A DNA stretch of 64,000 nt, from contig NZ_VLLI01000016.1 of the NCBI RefSeq assembly GCF_007830615.1, positions 1 to 64,000 on the forward strand, in the 5' to 3' direction. Below are positions 10,555 to 20,782 of the stretch, piece after piece (the first letter of the stretch is position 1; each line of letters begins with the position of its first letter). The translations under genes were made by a program, and so were the position numbers. The notes under the pieces were generated by a model, which was not told the DNA's origin, made no database searches, and saw only the letters and a program-made list of their open reading frames with translations. The stretch comes from Mucilaginibacter frigoritolerans (lineage in GTDB: Bacteria; Bacteroidota; Bacteroidia; Sphingobacteriales; Sphingobacteriaceae).

Positions 10555-13500
10555 TTAAAAAGTTACGTTTACACCGAAGGAATATATTTTATTTTGCGGG
10601 TAAGTGAGAAAATCACCACTTGCCGCGCGTTCCGGATCAAGCCCAGGGTACTTAGTAAAAGTGAAAAGATTGTCGCCTGAGAAGTAGACCCTAAGACGAT
10701 CTATACCTATATGTTTGGTAACACTTACTGGAATTGTATATCCAAATACCAGGTTTTTCACCCTAAGGTATGAACCATCCTGCAGAAAAAAGGTGGACGG
10801 GCGGGTCAGACTTTGCGGAGCATTGAATCCCCAGTAAAGACGGGGCATAGTAGTAGATGGGTTTGTTGGGGACCAGGCATTCAACCAGTTGGTGGTTGGT
10901 GGCGCACCTTGCACAAATGGGATTGTTCCCCAATCATTAACAAAGTACTTAACACCATATACGCCTTGCATCAATACCGAAAGATCGAAACCCTTCCAGC
11001 TGCCACTTGCACTAAAGGAGTAATTCAATTTGGGAACAACACCCGGAATGATTACCCTATCATTATCATCAATTTTTCCATCGCCGTTAACATCCTTGTA
11101 TTTCAGATCGCCAGGCTGTGTAGCATCTCCATATTGTTTAGGTGAATTAGCAACTTCCTGTGCATTCTGGAAAATTCCTACCACTTGCAGCATATAAAAA
11201 GAATTGATTGGATAGCCCTGCTCATTGATACTATTACTATAAATATCAGGCGCGCCATACTTCACCAGTTTATTGGTGTTATGATCCAGGTTAAGGCCAA
11301 AGTTATAGGTCAGCCCGCTAAAAGTACCGCCATTTACGGAATTACCATAAGTAAGGCCAAGTTCAACGCCTTTATTATCTACCGTACCATCATTGATGGT
11401 AGGCGCCTGTAGCCCAACAACGGCAGTGATTTGGGATTGCCTCAAAATATTTGAAGTGACCCTATTGTACCAATCAAAAGTGACATTAAAATGCTTTACA
11501 AGAGTAATATCCGCACCAATGTCCGTCATGGTGGTCGTTTCCCATTGTAATTGCAAATTATTTAATTGTGTTTGCGCAACTCCGGTGGTCAGGTTTTGGT
11601 TATTAAATGAATAAGCACCTGTAAAATTCAACAATGCCTGATATGGATAAAGTACACCATAGCCACCTTCCACTATATTTTGATTACCGACTTGCCCCCA
11701 TGATCCTCTGAATTTAAGGTTGCTGAGCCAGTTTAAATTGAGGTCTTTAACAAATGGTTCCTCTGTAACTCTCCAACCGGCAGAAGCGGATGGAAAAGTC
11801 CCCCATTTATTACCGGGAGCAAATTTCGAACTACCATCAAAGCGGATGTTGCTTTCCAGAAGGTAACGTTCTTTGTAATTGTAATCCACGCGGCCGAACC
11901 ATGACTCCAGCGCCCATGCATTACTCGTACCTGCATTAGTAATATGATCAGTACTACCCGCGTTTATCTCCTGCAAAGCAGGGTCGACAAAATTTTGCCT
12001 GTAGGCTTGCAGATATTCATAATCGCTTTGCTCAATACTCCAACCTGCTTGTGCCGAAACTGTATGACTACCAAAAGAGTGGTTATATTTCAGGTAACTG
12101 AATAAATTGGAATAAATCGTATGCTCGTCCTGTACGGTTAGCCCCTGCCCCAGGTCAAGAGTTGTACCCAATTGTCCGGTTTGATAATAATATTCCGGAA
12201 TGTTCTGAACAAAGTTTTTGTAATTATCAAATTCTCCGTTAAAAGCGGCCTTGGTGTACCATGAAAAATCTTTGTTGAAGGTCACATTTGCCCAACCCTG
12301 GATGTTCGCTACGTAATCCTTGGTATCATGGTATAAGCCATCATCCAACACTGCAACAGGGTTTTTATTATTATACTCAAACGGATATGCTTTGTATGTA
12401 AAATTACCGCTGCCATCTGCCGTATAAGGTCCGTAAGTGGGTGCCTGTGATAATGTTGACAAGAACATATCTTCTGACCCATTTGAAGTAGCATCTGTTA
12501 CTCCTGATTTTAACAGGATATTGGTACCGAAGGTGATATGATCATTAACTTTGGATTGTAGATTTGAACGAATATTGTATTTTTGGTAATCAAACCCACG
12601 CATGATACCATTTTCATCAACATACCCAAAATTTATATTGTAGGTCGTTTTATCGTTACCTCCGCTAAATGTCAGGTTATGCGTTTGTGTTGGCGCTGTC
12701 CTGAAAAGGTATGGTAACCAATTCGTGTTTGGATACAAAGGATCATTCGGATGCGTCGCGTAAGCGTTAATTTCTGCCGGTGTGTATAGTTGCGTTGGAT
12801 CGGTAAGACCGGAATTGATACGGGCTGTATTGTACATATTCATATACTGAACAGAATTAGTAACCAAACTAAACATTTTAGTGTAGGTGTAGATACCAAC
12901 ATTGCCGTCGTACTCAACTTTAAGTTTGCCGGCTTTACCTTTCTTTGTGGTTACCAGAATTACGCCGTTGGCCGCCCGCGAGCCGTAAATGGCTGTGGAC
13001 GAAGCATCTTTCAATACAGAAACGCTTTCAATATCGGTAGGATTGACATCGTTCAGGTTGCCCGGAACGTCATCAATTAGCACCAGAGGGTCGGAACCGG
13101 CCCCGCTGAAGGTGCCTACCCCCCGAATTTTTATTGAAGCATTTTCATTTCCAGGTTCACCGCTGCCCTGGGTTATCGCCACACCGGGAGCAAGGCCTTC
13201 CAGCATAGTGGTTGTATTTACAACTGGTCGCTTAATCATATCTACTCCCGAAATAGTTGAAACAGATCCAGTAAGGTTAACCTTTTTCTGGGCACCATAG
13301 CCCACTACCACCACTTCATTCAGCTCTTTATTTTCTTCCTGAAGGGTAACGTTGATGTTTGTTTGATTATTAATGTGGATCAACAGGGTTTTATATCCGA
13401 TAAGGCTAAAGGAAAGATCGGCTGTTGGGCCTGCTTTAATACTATAGGCACCTTTAACATCAGTAACAACGCCATTGCCTGTGCCCGGAATACTTACTGT

Positions 13501-13710
13501 TACACCAGGCAGGACACCGTTAGCATCTGATACCTGACCGCTCACCGTGATGGTTTGCGCGTAGGCGTTTAAGGTTAACAAGGGTAAAAGGATCAGGAGA
13601 AATAAAACAAGCTTGTGTTTACCGGACATAAGCTGCCTTTTTGGGCAAATGCCGGAAAAGGCTTGTCTCATGTCGCCATCCTTCAAAATGGAATGAGTAA
13701 ATCTTTTCAT
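10555..13710 (-). CDS. SusC/RagA-family TonB-linked outer-membrane transporter
   Basis: A 1051-residue protein: signal peptide ending LNAYAQT, a carboxypeptidase-regulatory-like domain (about 55-130), the SusC signature LNEVVVVGYGAQKK, a plug domain with VLIDDVPGN and SVLKDASSTAIYGSRAANGVILVTTKKG, and a 22-strand-type barrel ending in Phe. It imports oligosaccharides across the outer membrane with SusD using TonB energy. The annotated start gives an unusually long N-region; Met28 (codon at 13629) would give a normal signal peptide and may be the true start. The 834-bp upstream region holds several copies of the probable GntR operator. Confidence 0.95.
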   Translation of the reverse strand: MKRFTHSILKDGDMRQAFSGICPKRQLMSGKHKLVLFLLILLPLLTLNAYAQTITVSGQVSDANGVLPGVTVSIPGTGNGVVTDVKGAYSIKAGPTADLSFSLIGYKTLLIHINNQTNINVTLQEENKELNEVVVVGYGAQKKVNLTGSVSTISGVDMIKRPVVNTTTMLEGLAPGVAITQGSGEPGNENASIKIRGVGTFSGAGSDPLVLIDDVPGNLNDVNPTDIESVSVLKDASSTAIYGSRAANGVILVTTKKGKAGKLKVEYDGNVGIYTYTKMFSLVTNSVQYMNMYNTARINSGLTDPTQLYTPAEINAYATHPNDPLYPNTNWLPYLFRTAPTQTHNLTFSGGNDKTTYNINFGYVDENGIMRGFDYQKYNIRSNLQSKVNDHITFGTNILLKSGVTDATSNGSEDMFLSTLSQAPTYGPYTADGSGNFTYKAYPFEYNNKNPVAVLDDGLYHDTKDYVANIQGWANVTFNKDFSWYTKAAFNGEFDNYKNFVQNIPEYYYQTGQLGTTLDLGQGLTVQDEHTIYSNLFSYLKYNHSFGSHTVSAQAGWSIEQSDYEYLQAYRQNFVDPALQEINAGSTDHITNAGTSNAWALESWFGRVDYNYKERYLLESNIRFDGSSKFAPGNKWGTFPSASAGWRVTEEPFVKDLNLNWLSNLKFRGSWGQVGNQNIVEGGYGVLYPYQALLNFTGAYSFNNQNLTTGVAQTQLNNLQLQWETTTMTDIGADITLVKHFNVTFDWYNRVTSNILRQSQITAVVGLQAPTINDGTVDNKGVELGLTYGNSVNGGTFSGLTYNFGLNLDHNTNKLVKYGAPDIYSNSINEQGYPINSFYMLQVVGIFQNAQEVANSPKQYGDATQPGDLKYKDVNGDGKIDDNDRVIIPGVVPKLNYSFSASGSWKGFDLSVLMQGVYGVKYFVNDWGTIPFVQGAPPTTNWLNAWSPTNPSTTMPRLYWGFNAPQSLTRPSTFFLQDGSYLRVKNLVFGYTIPVSVTKHIGIDRLRVYFSGDNLFTFTKYPGLDPERAASGDFLTYPQNKIYSFGVNVTF

Positions 13711-14544
13711 AATTTAAATTGAATTGGTTTGATTAATATGGAATGAATGGTAGAAAATACTATAGGATGTATTAAAGTTGAGCTACAAGCATCGTGGCCT
13801 TAGATTTTCTTTTCGGCAGGTGTTTTTTTAGGTTCATGTGAGATGGGTTATATTGTTTAAAATTTGTTTGTTTACTTACCTATAGTTTACTGTACCAGCC
13901 GCATAGTACAATTATTCACTTCGCAGTAAACAATTAGCTATGGCTACACATCAAACATCCATTTGTACAATGCACTACTAGTACAACATTACAATGGAAA
14001 ACACTATTCTTTAAGCAACTGGTTTATAATTGGCACAATAGCATAGAGGGCTTAACTATTCTATACTATACTATAATTCAAAAATGAAAATATAAAATGA
14101 CTTTTGCAAGTTTTCATTACATTTTTCATAATGCTAGCTATTTAAGTATTGAATTCTTTATATTTAGGCAGCACCCATTTCCCATTGAAGACGCTGTAAT
14201 AAATTATTTTATATTGGTTAAATTCTTATTATCCAACAATTGCAATTGTAAAGTTATTTGTGATATACTTTAATCGATATCTATTTTATTTTTAAAACTC
14301 CCCGGATAAGCCTACTACCAAATGTGTTTTAGAAAAACTCAACAAGACTTAAAAATGAATTTTTAAATAAAGTATAGAATAGTACAGATAAAAATCTATC
14401 GACAGGATCGTTCGCCTATGATTGCGAAATATTGAAAAGGGGAATGTTTTCGGAGAAAAAGCCAGCCTTCTAAAATTTCAACTTCGAATACTGGTCAAGA
14501 GCCTTACATCAGTGGGGCCCAATACTATTAGTAAACCGCACACG
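13711..14544. other. Intergenic regulatory region upstream of susC (PUL 1)
   Basis: 834 bp of AT-rich DNA with no gene on either strand. It contains three copies of an ACTATTCT-core motif (14002-14010, 14055-14082, 14371-14384) that also occurs before the GntR gene and before the GH9 gene. The middle copy is extended with ACTATACTATA repeats. The susC promoter must lie here, but no single TAnnTTTG box stands out. Confidence 0.65.
14055..14082. promoter_or_regulatory. Probable GntR operator cluster (ACTATTCTATACTATACTATA)
   Basis: The plus strand reads ACTATTCT followed by ATACTATACTATA, a run of overlapping half sites. The same core occurs at 14002-14010 and, as its reverse complement GTATAGAATAGTAC, at 14371-14384. 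Matching copies precede the GntR gene (17274-17287) and GH9 (20725-20736). Regulator assignment is inferred from this distribution. Confidence 0.6.
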
Positions 14545-16134
14545 CTATTTACCGGCAATGCCTATTGATGAGAACAGGACAAAGGCGAGCACCATAAGGA
14601 TAATGAGCAACACACTTACCCAATGCCGGTAACGCCAGGGCTGAACATTTACAACAGGATGTTTTTCTGGCTGATAAGGCACCTTGAGCGGGAACAGTCG
14701 CCCAATAAGTAGCATTATGCCAACGGTAACTACAAACAGGATAGCCAGCACATGCAAGTAATGCATTGGCGGATGAAATATCAAGATAACGATGGCATAA
14801 GTCGTTATAAAAAAGGCCAATCCAATTTTTACGGCCACGGGCGGCACTCTGCGTGTCAGAAAGCCTACAAGCAAAACAGAGAAAATGGGCACGGTAAAAA
14901 AGCCAGACAGCATCTGGATATAAGTATAAAAACCGCCTTTAAACAAAATAATGAACGGCGCTATACAGCATCCCAGCAGCGTGAGCAGCACCTGGAAGAT
15001 TTTACTGCTCCGCACCAATTGCTCATCGTTTTTCTGCTTTCCGGTTTTATCAAACCAGGGCTTATAAATGTTCATGATAAATAACGTTCCTGAACTGTTG
15101 AGGCCGGCGTTAAAAGTGCTGAAAACTGCACCTAAAACGATGGATGCCATAAAACCCTGGAAAACACCGGGCAGAATATCTGATATCAGCCTAGGGAACA
15201 CCTCCCTGGTATTATCAAGATGAGGATACAGGTGCACGGCAATCAATCCCGGCAAATTCAAAATTAACGGAGAAAGCAATTTGCCCACGCAGGCCAGTGC
15301 TATGCCTTTCTGGCATTCTTTTAGATTTTTGGAAGCGAGTGCCTGCTGTACTATAAATTGCTCCATGCCCCAGTAGTACAAGTTCATGAGCAGCATGCCG
15401 GTAAAAATTGTACCAAAGGGCACCGCGTCTCCAGCTGAGCCGATGGCGTTGAGGTGCTCTTTTTTTTGATGCAATATCACCCCCACCCCATTTAATAAAT
15501 TGCCATGACCGAGATACTTAAAACCGTAATAAGATATGAGCAGGCAGCCAGTCATCATTCCCAGGCCCAAAAGCGTATCAGAAATGCTCATGGCCCGCAG
15601 ACCGCCCAGAATAGAGTATAAACTACCCGAAATACCGATGACCACAATAAGCACGCAGCAAGTGGCAGTTGAATTCCACCCCATGTGCTGACTAACGTGA
15701 AAAATGCCGTTCATAGCCAGGGCGCCGCCGTATAAAATGGTGGGAATAAGATTGATTGCATAACTAGCCAGAAAAACAACAGATACTATTCTCTTGGTAA
15801 CTGCGTCAAAACGGTGCTCTAAAAAATCGGGGGTAGTAATGGCACCTATACGTAGATAAACCGGTAGCAGAAATTCCGAAACGACGAGCATGGCCAGGAT
15901 AGACGTCATCCCCCAGGCCATAACAGACATATTATTGATATACACAGACTCGTTTTCACCGATGAGCAGGTTGCCGCTCAGGTTGGTCAAAAAGATAGAA
16001 GAGCCAACCAGCACAAAACCAAGGCTGCGATTGCTTAAAAAATAATCATTCACCGTTTTCAAGCGTGTTCGTCTTGTTTTAAGCCAGGAAATCAAGGCTA
16101 CCAATCCGGTACAAATGATAAAACTAAGCAGCAT
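14545..16134 (-). CDS. Sodium:solute symporter (SSS/SLC5 family), probable sugar importer
   Basis: A 529-residue inner-membrane protein with about 13-14 predicted transmembrane helices and family features such as the N-terminal TVNDYFLSNRSLGFVLVGSSIFLTN segment, SLYSILGGLRAMSISDTLLG and FSTFNAGLNSSGTLF. It probably imports the monosaccharides or small oligosaccharides released by the PUL enzymes, coupled to Na+. The gene begins 63 bp after the GntR regulator on the same strand, so regulator and transporter probably share one transcript. Substrate not determined. Confidence 0.88.
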   Translation of the reverse strand: MLLSFIICTGLVALISWLKTRRTRLKTVNDYFLSNRSLGFVLVGSSIFLTNLSGNLLIGENESVYINNMSVMAWGMTSILAMLVVSEFLLPVYLRIGAITTPDFLEHRFDAVTKRIVSVVFLASYAINLIPTILYGGALAMNGIFHVSQHMGWNSTATCCVLIVVIGISGSLYSILGGLRAMSISDTLLGLGMMTGCLLISYYGFKYLGHGNLLNGVGVILHQKKEHLNAIGSAGDAVPFGTIFTGMLLMNLYYWGMEQFIVQQALASKNLKECQKGIALACVGKLLSPLILNLPGLIAVHLYPHLDNTREVFPRLISDILPGVFQGFMASIVLGAVFSTFNAGLNSSGTLFIMNIYKPWFDKTGKQKNDEQLVRSSKIFQVLLTLLGCCIAPFIILFKGGFYTYIQMLSGFFTVPIFSVLLVGFLTRRVPPVAVKIGLAFFITTYAIVILIFHPPMHYLHVLAILFVVTVGIMLLIGRLFPLKVPYQPEKHPVVNVQPWRYRHWVSVLLIILMVLAFVLFSSIGIAGK

Positions 16135-16197
16135 AACAAACTAAAACGCGTATGATAAAATTGATCGGAATACAGATATACACTCTACTTATAAACG

Positions 16198-17214
16198 CTA
16201 CAATGATTTACGTCTAATGAGCGTTGTGGGAATGATTTTTTTGATCGCTTTGCCTGACGTTACAAACACAGCCGCTTCTTCTGCCATTAACCCGAAATCG
16301 GTAGAATAAGTAGTAATACCACCGCAGATGATCTCTTTTACCATATCATCATTGTGTGATAGAATGCCTACGTCAGCACCCGGATCGAGGTTTTTATCTA
16401 TGCAATCTTTCAGCATAGCCCATAACTCTGTATTATTAATTGTGAAATATACCTTTCCCTTAGTGATTGCCCCTGGGGTGTATTCCGTATGTATGGTTCC
16501 TTTTATGCCGTATTCTTTAATGAATCTTTTAAAAGACCGTAAAATTTCAATTGGCGTATCTGTAGATGGGCGGTAGTAGAAAACAAATTCATCATAACGT
16601 GTTATTACGTCTTTTAATTCGCAAAAAGCTTTGTAAGTCGCTTGTTCAAACTCCTGTGTAACGTAAGAGAAGTCTCCGTCCATCTGCTCAAAACGATCAA
16701 TCATCAGAAATTTATTCAGTGGAATATTTTTCAGAATATCTTTGGTGCGCGGGTTAGGGATGGGAGCCACCACGTATATACCATACTTGCCACGTATGTT
16801 GTTGATAATAGTGTCCAGGATGTCGATATTGTTATGATGGAAAAATACATCGAGATGCACATCCTGATCGAGGTGCTTCTTAAATGTTTTGTAGAATGTT
16901 TCCTGGAAAGTATCAAACGCGTAAAGCACCAGCGCTACCCGCAGACTCTGACCAGTATCTTCACTGGCAATGAAAAAGCCCATACGGTTACGGGATTCTA
17001 CAATACCACGCTTGATGAGCTCCTTGTAGCCCTTCATGATGGTTTCCCGGGCAAAGCCCAGCTCATTCATCAACTTATTGACTGACGGGAGCAGATCGCC
17101 CAAGGCAACTACTTTATTATCAACAGCATTGATAATGCCCTGCACAAACTGTTCATGCTTGGTTAGCCGTGGTATACCCTCAAGCTCATGTATCTGGTCA
17201 TAGATATCTCTCAT
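16198..17214 (-). CDS. GntR-family transcriptional regulator with LacI-type sugar-binding domain
   Basis: 338 residues: an N-terminal winged helix (about 15-85, with GDLLPSVNKLMNELGFARETIMKGYKELIKRGIVESR) joined to a periplasmic-binding-protein-like ligand domain (about 95-335, LRVALVLYAF to PTTLIRRKSL). This is the AraR-like layout, where a sugar releases the regulator from DNA. It is followed by the symporter and preceded 60-75 bp upstream by an AGAATAGT motif that recurs before susC and GH9. It is therefore likely autoregulated and the specific regulator of this PUL. The inducing sugar is unknown. Confidence 0.85.
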   Translation of the reverse strand: MRDIYDQIHELEGIPRLTKHEQFVQGIINAVDNKVVALGDLLPSVNKLMNELGFARETIMKGYKELIKRGIVESRNRMGFFIASEDTGQSLRVALVLYAFDTFQETFYKTFKKHLDQDVHLDVFFHHNNIDILDTIINNIRGKYGIYVVAPIPNPRTKDILKNIPLNKFLMIDRFEQMDGDFSYVTQEFEQATYKAFCELKDVITRYDEFVFYYRPSTDTPIEILRSFKRFIKEYGIKGTIHTEYTPGAITKGKVYFTINNTELWAMLKDCIDKNLDPGADVGILSHNDDMVKEIICGGITTYSTDFGLMAEEAAVFVTSGKAIKKIIPTTLIRRKSL

Positions 17215-17532
17215 CTAATGTATTTTTATCATACTTCGACTTCTTTCTTGCATTATGATTTAGTCAATAATGGAATAGAATAGTATAAGACCAAAGGTAA
17301 ATTTATTTGCGCAAAATCCGCATTGCGATGATATTTTTTTTAGGAACGTAACTTCAGGTAAACCCTTTTTAAATTGGGTTCAATCAATTTATCTGCCATC
17401 AGTTCCTGCTTATCCTAATTAGATAGGTATATGCTATTGGAGCCGTGATATTAATTAATCGTACAAAAGAAATTGCAGGATTGATTTTAATCCAACACGT
17501 CTGTTCATATAACGCTTAATATTCCAGCGAAT
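17215..17532. other. Intergenic region between GH9 and the GntR regulator
   Basis: 318 bp without coding potential. The part next to the regulator (17265-17290) contains the operator-like motif. The remainder, next to the GH9 stop, shows no strong terminator. Confidence 0.55.
17274..17287. promoter_or_regulatory. Probable GntR operator at its own promoter
   Basis: The plus strand reads AATAGAATAGTATAAG; on the coding strand this is CTTATACTATTCTATT. It shares the ACTATTCT core with sites before susC and GH9. Its place 60-75 bp upstream of the regulator start fits autoregulation. Confidence 0.55.
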
Positions 17533-20430
17533 TTACCAGGCCGCACCCCGAATTTCTTTTCGTTCGGTTAGATTTTTATCAGCAATAATTACCGCAACCC
17601 ATGGCTCGTCAGACACCGTAATATGTCCCCGCCATTCAAAATTAGCAGCGACGCCTGGGGTAAATTTGATTTCTTTTGAATAATCGCTCAATGAAAGGTT
17701 ATCCGTACGGATTGTGAATTGATGGTTTCCTGTGCCTTGCGCTATAACTTCGATCACTATATCTCCGTTTTGCGCGGACTGTTTAGTTATTTTATAACTA
17801 AACATGAATTTGGAACGGAACTCCAGTTGATAAGAAGAACCAGGTAAAAAAGTTTGGCTTTGTTTCAGCCCTTTACTGCTGATTTCATATTGACCCTCTG
17901 GTAAAGTTATTTTAAAATGCTTCGAAGATCTATCTGGAAGAATGGTCGTTGTTTGCCCGGAGATTTTGTCCTTAAAAGTTACGGCTGCATCTGCAAGGCC
18001 CCCAACGATAGCTGAACCCTCCACATCTTTTAAAAGCCAGACCCAGTTAGTAACCGGATGACCCCATATTTCTTTATAGGTCCACATTGCTTGCACAGGC
18101 CAGTAAGGCGCATCATTTGCTTCGCGCGTTTGTATACCAACAGGTAGCCCGCCAACCATATCACCTGAAGATGGTGAATATAGCGGGATGTAATCATGTC
18201 CTTCGCCGTACATTGTACTTTCAGCAAACGGGTTTCTACCAATAATCCATTCCAATTGCTTCGTAGCCAATTCTTCACTGGCCAGATCACCACGTAAGCG
18301 GCCAGCACTGGCTAAAGCCTGCGCTTGAGGTAATATTGTACCAAAGTTCCCACGGTAGTCCATCCAAACCGGAAAAATCCGCAGATAATGCCCCGAGCCT
18401 AAAGATATGCCTTGTAATACCTGCGTACGAAATGATTCCTGGCGGCTTTCGGGTACATGCCTGTATTCGGTGTCCACATAAATTGACGCCGGCATCATTT
18501 GGTATGGAGCTGAGTATTTAGCCATAGTTTTTAAATATTCAGCATAAAGCGTTACCGAAGCGTACCATTTCATCCAGTTGGCATCATCCGGAAAAGCGTC
18601 GCAAAGTGCGGTTAATGCCATGGTCGGTGCCTGCTCACGTCCCCGGTGACAATAATGTAAAATCCGCTCGTGTGTAGTGCTCGTGTAGTAAAATCCTGTA
18701 AACGGTACTTTCCAATCAGGGCGCTTCCGTTGTTGGGCATTGGTGATAAGCGGGGCAAGCCGGGTCGCCAAATTTTTATATTGCAATGCGTGAGTCGCTT
18801 TCCATAAAGCCACTGAACTAATGATTGCCTGCGCCGGCAGCTCATCCTCTACATTGTTCGAATCAAAAGTTCCCCGCCAAATATCGGCAGATGGTTTTAC
18901 TGATGGCATGCCTGCCATCGCGAATTGCCAATCGGCCTCTGCCGTTTTTAGTGCATAGGCTGCCAGCCGCGGATCACTTTCTTTGAACACTGAATAAGCA
19001 AGCGCTTCAACACCCGCTGCCTCAAAATTAGCCATCGGGTTGTTTTGTGCATAAGTAACCGGATCATCATCATCGCCGATAATATCATTTGTTCTGCGGC
19101 TATTTAATGATCCTGTATTACGGTAGCCATCGCCAAAATTATTTTTCAGGATCCAGTCAAGCCCCCACTGAGCTTCCTCCGTAACCCGGTCATAAAGCTT
19201 TGGGTTATCATCCCGTTCTTTAAGCTTTTCAGCCATACTTAGTAATGCACTGGTAATCTCTGCAGTACCTTCAAAGCTTTGTGACAGGTCGCCAGCGTCA
19301 TGCCAGCCACCATTGGTCACTATCTTACGATTCCCATGGATACAGATCCAGTCGTTGTGTTCATTGCCATGTATGCCCGGTATTGCCATACCGCAGCGTT
19401 CTGCATAAAAAAAATTGAGCGCTTTCCAAACCGTACGTTCATAAACATCTGCTTCGATGCGAAACGGCTGCGTAACAGTTTCCCCGGCTTTCAAAACGTA
19501 AGTTCCCGGTGTTCGGACCTCCGAAAAATCCATTTCCTGAAAGTTTCCTATAGCTGAATTTACTTGTTTAACGGGCTTGTCTAATACCACTTTACCATTT
19601 AGCTGATTAATTAGTTTAAAATCTTTAGCAGTGATATAACTACCTATCGCGCTTTTTTGAGCTCCGGTCTGGTAACCGGTATGCGCGTAAGCGATCCGTC
19701 CCTTCCAAACATCCCAACCTTCAATTTTGTCCGGGTCAACTTTCTCCAGCTCCATCTGGTCAAAATAAAAATGAATTTTATCGCTTTCCCCGGGATAGCT
19801 CCCGGACAAACCATAGGAAACTTCAAAGCTGGTTATTTTATCCCTGGCCACATTGCCGATTTCCCAAACAATATGGTTCCATTGGTGATTTTTAAGCACC
19901 CAGGAGGTTTGGCCTTCCTGCCCGAAAATTGCGGGAAGTTTCTCTTTGCCGTCATTATACAGCTGGGCATCCAATGCAATTGTATAAAATCCAGGCAAAT
20001 CCGGATAAATCCAGATAGAAATACGGTTGTATTTTGTCCAGTCTTCACCATTGAACAGCCTTCGGATGCCAGAACGCCCCCACCCGCGGCCATTTTTAGG
20101 TGCCGGGCCTTCAAGCCTTGTTGGCGTGGTCATGAGTAAGGAATGATCCCCCTGATGAACAAATTGTTTCGAAAGCGATATGTCAGCAACTGTACCGCTC
20201 GAATCAGGTGTGGTCATTACCTTTCTGGCATCAACAACCTGTACTCCTGATGAGGTAAATGATTTCCAGTGATCGAGGCTTTCCATATCATCTAACGTAC
20301 GTTTGTCGTAGATTTTTTTATTCAGCCAGCGGTAAGCTGCAGAATCTTTAAACTCCGCTTCCATCGGTTTCCTGACCAGATAAAAGGCAGACAAAAAAAT
20401 AAACGCAGCAAGCAATAATAAGTATCTCAT
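17533..20430 (-). CDS. GH9 family glycoside hydrolase (endo-beta-glucanase type)
   Basis: A 965-residue secreted enzyme. The N-terminal 230 residues hold a jelly-roll-like carbohydrate-binding or structural domain, followed by an Ig-like domain (about 250-345) and the GH9 (alpha/alpha)6 catalytic domain from about 350. GGWHDAGD gives the two catalytic-site aspartates, Asp378 and Asp381. The probable acid Glu is in TYKEIWGHPV near the end of that domain. About 130 extra beta-rich residues follow it. GH9 enzymes cut beta-1,4-glucans, including cellulose and xyloglucan. The motif at 20725 suggests control by the nearby GntR regulator. Endo- versus exo-action cannot be read from sequence. Confidence 0.85.
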   Translation of the reverse strand: MRYLLLLAAFIFLSAFYLVRKPMEAEFKDSAAYRWLNKKIYDKRTLDDMESLDHWKSFTSSGVQVVDARKVMTTPDSSGTVADISLSKQFVHQGDHSLLMTTPTRLEGPAPKNGRGWGRSGIRRLFNGEDWTKYNRISIWIYPDLPGFYTIALDAQLYNDGKEKLPAIFGQEGQTSWVLKNHQWNHIVWEIGNVARDKITSFEVSYGLSGSYPGESDKIHFYFDQMELEKVDPDKIEGWDVWKGRIAYAHTGYQTGAQKSAIGSYITAKDFKLINQLNGKVVLDKPVKQVNSAIGNFQEMDFSEVRTPGTYVLKAGETVTQPFRIEADVYERTVWKALNFFYAERCGMAIPGIHGNEHNDWICIHGNRKIVTNGGWHDAGDLSQSFEGTAEITSALLSMAEKLKERDDNPKLYDRVTEEAQWGLDWILKNNFGDGYRNTGSLNSRRTNDIIGDDDDPVTYAQNNPMANFEAAGVEALAYSVFKESDPRLAAYALKTAEADWQFAMAGMPSVKPSADIWRGTFDSNNVEDELPAQAIISSVALWKATHALQYKNLATRLAPLITNAQQRKRPDWKVPFTGFYYTSTTHERILHYCHRGREQAPTMALTALCDAFPDDANWMKWYASVTLYAEYLKTMAKYSAPYQMMPASIYVDTEYRHVPESRQESFRTQVLQGISLGSGHYLRIFPVWMDYRGNFGTILPQAQALASAGRLRGDLASEELATKQLEWIIGRNPFAESTMYGEGHDYIPLYSPSSGDMVGGLPVGIQTREANDAPYWPVQAMWTYKEIWGHPVTNWVWLLKDVEGSAIVGGLADAAVTFKDKISGQTTTILPDRSSKHFKITLPEGQYEISSKGLKQSQTFLPGSSYQLEFRSKFMFSYKITKQSAQNGDIVIEVIAQGTGNHQFTIRTDNLSLSDYSKEIKFTPGVAANFEWRGHITVSDEPWVAVIIADKNLTERKEIRGAAW

Positions 20431-20782
20431 AATTCTAAATCTCAGGGTAAAACAAGGAGCCTAAATGCAATGAATTGTAATTATAAAACTCTCAATTCAA
20501 AATAGTGGCCAAAGGAGACCCTACATTTACGCTACACCTTATCATTAAAATTTACAACAACAGCAATCCGGCTCCATAACACTTTAATTATTCATCCTTT
20601 TATACATGGTTGCTTCTGTTAAATGGAGATTATATGAATGCATTTTTTTGCCATATAAACGAACTTGCCATTTTGAAACTTAGAGTACTTTGATAAAATC
20701 GAACTCAAATCTATTGTACAGAAAACACTATTCTACCTGTTGACTGTTTGGGTTGCATATAAAACTTCATATTAAGAACAAG
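20431..20782. other. Intergenic regulatory region upstream of GH9
   Basis: 352 bp without a gene. It contains a copy of the putative GntR operator (ACACTATTCTAC, 20725-20736), 295 bp upstream of the GH9 start, and is otherwise plain AT-rich sequence. Confidence 0.55.

Noticed and set aside
16642..17085. 147-codon ORF on the plus strand inside the GntR gene
   Set aside because: Antisense shadow of a well-supported regulator.
19657..20139. 160-codon ORF on the plus strand inside GH9
   Set aside because: Fully overlaps the clearly real GH9 gene on the other strand; composition is that of a shadow frame.
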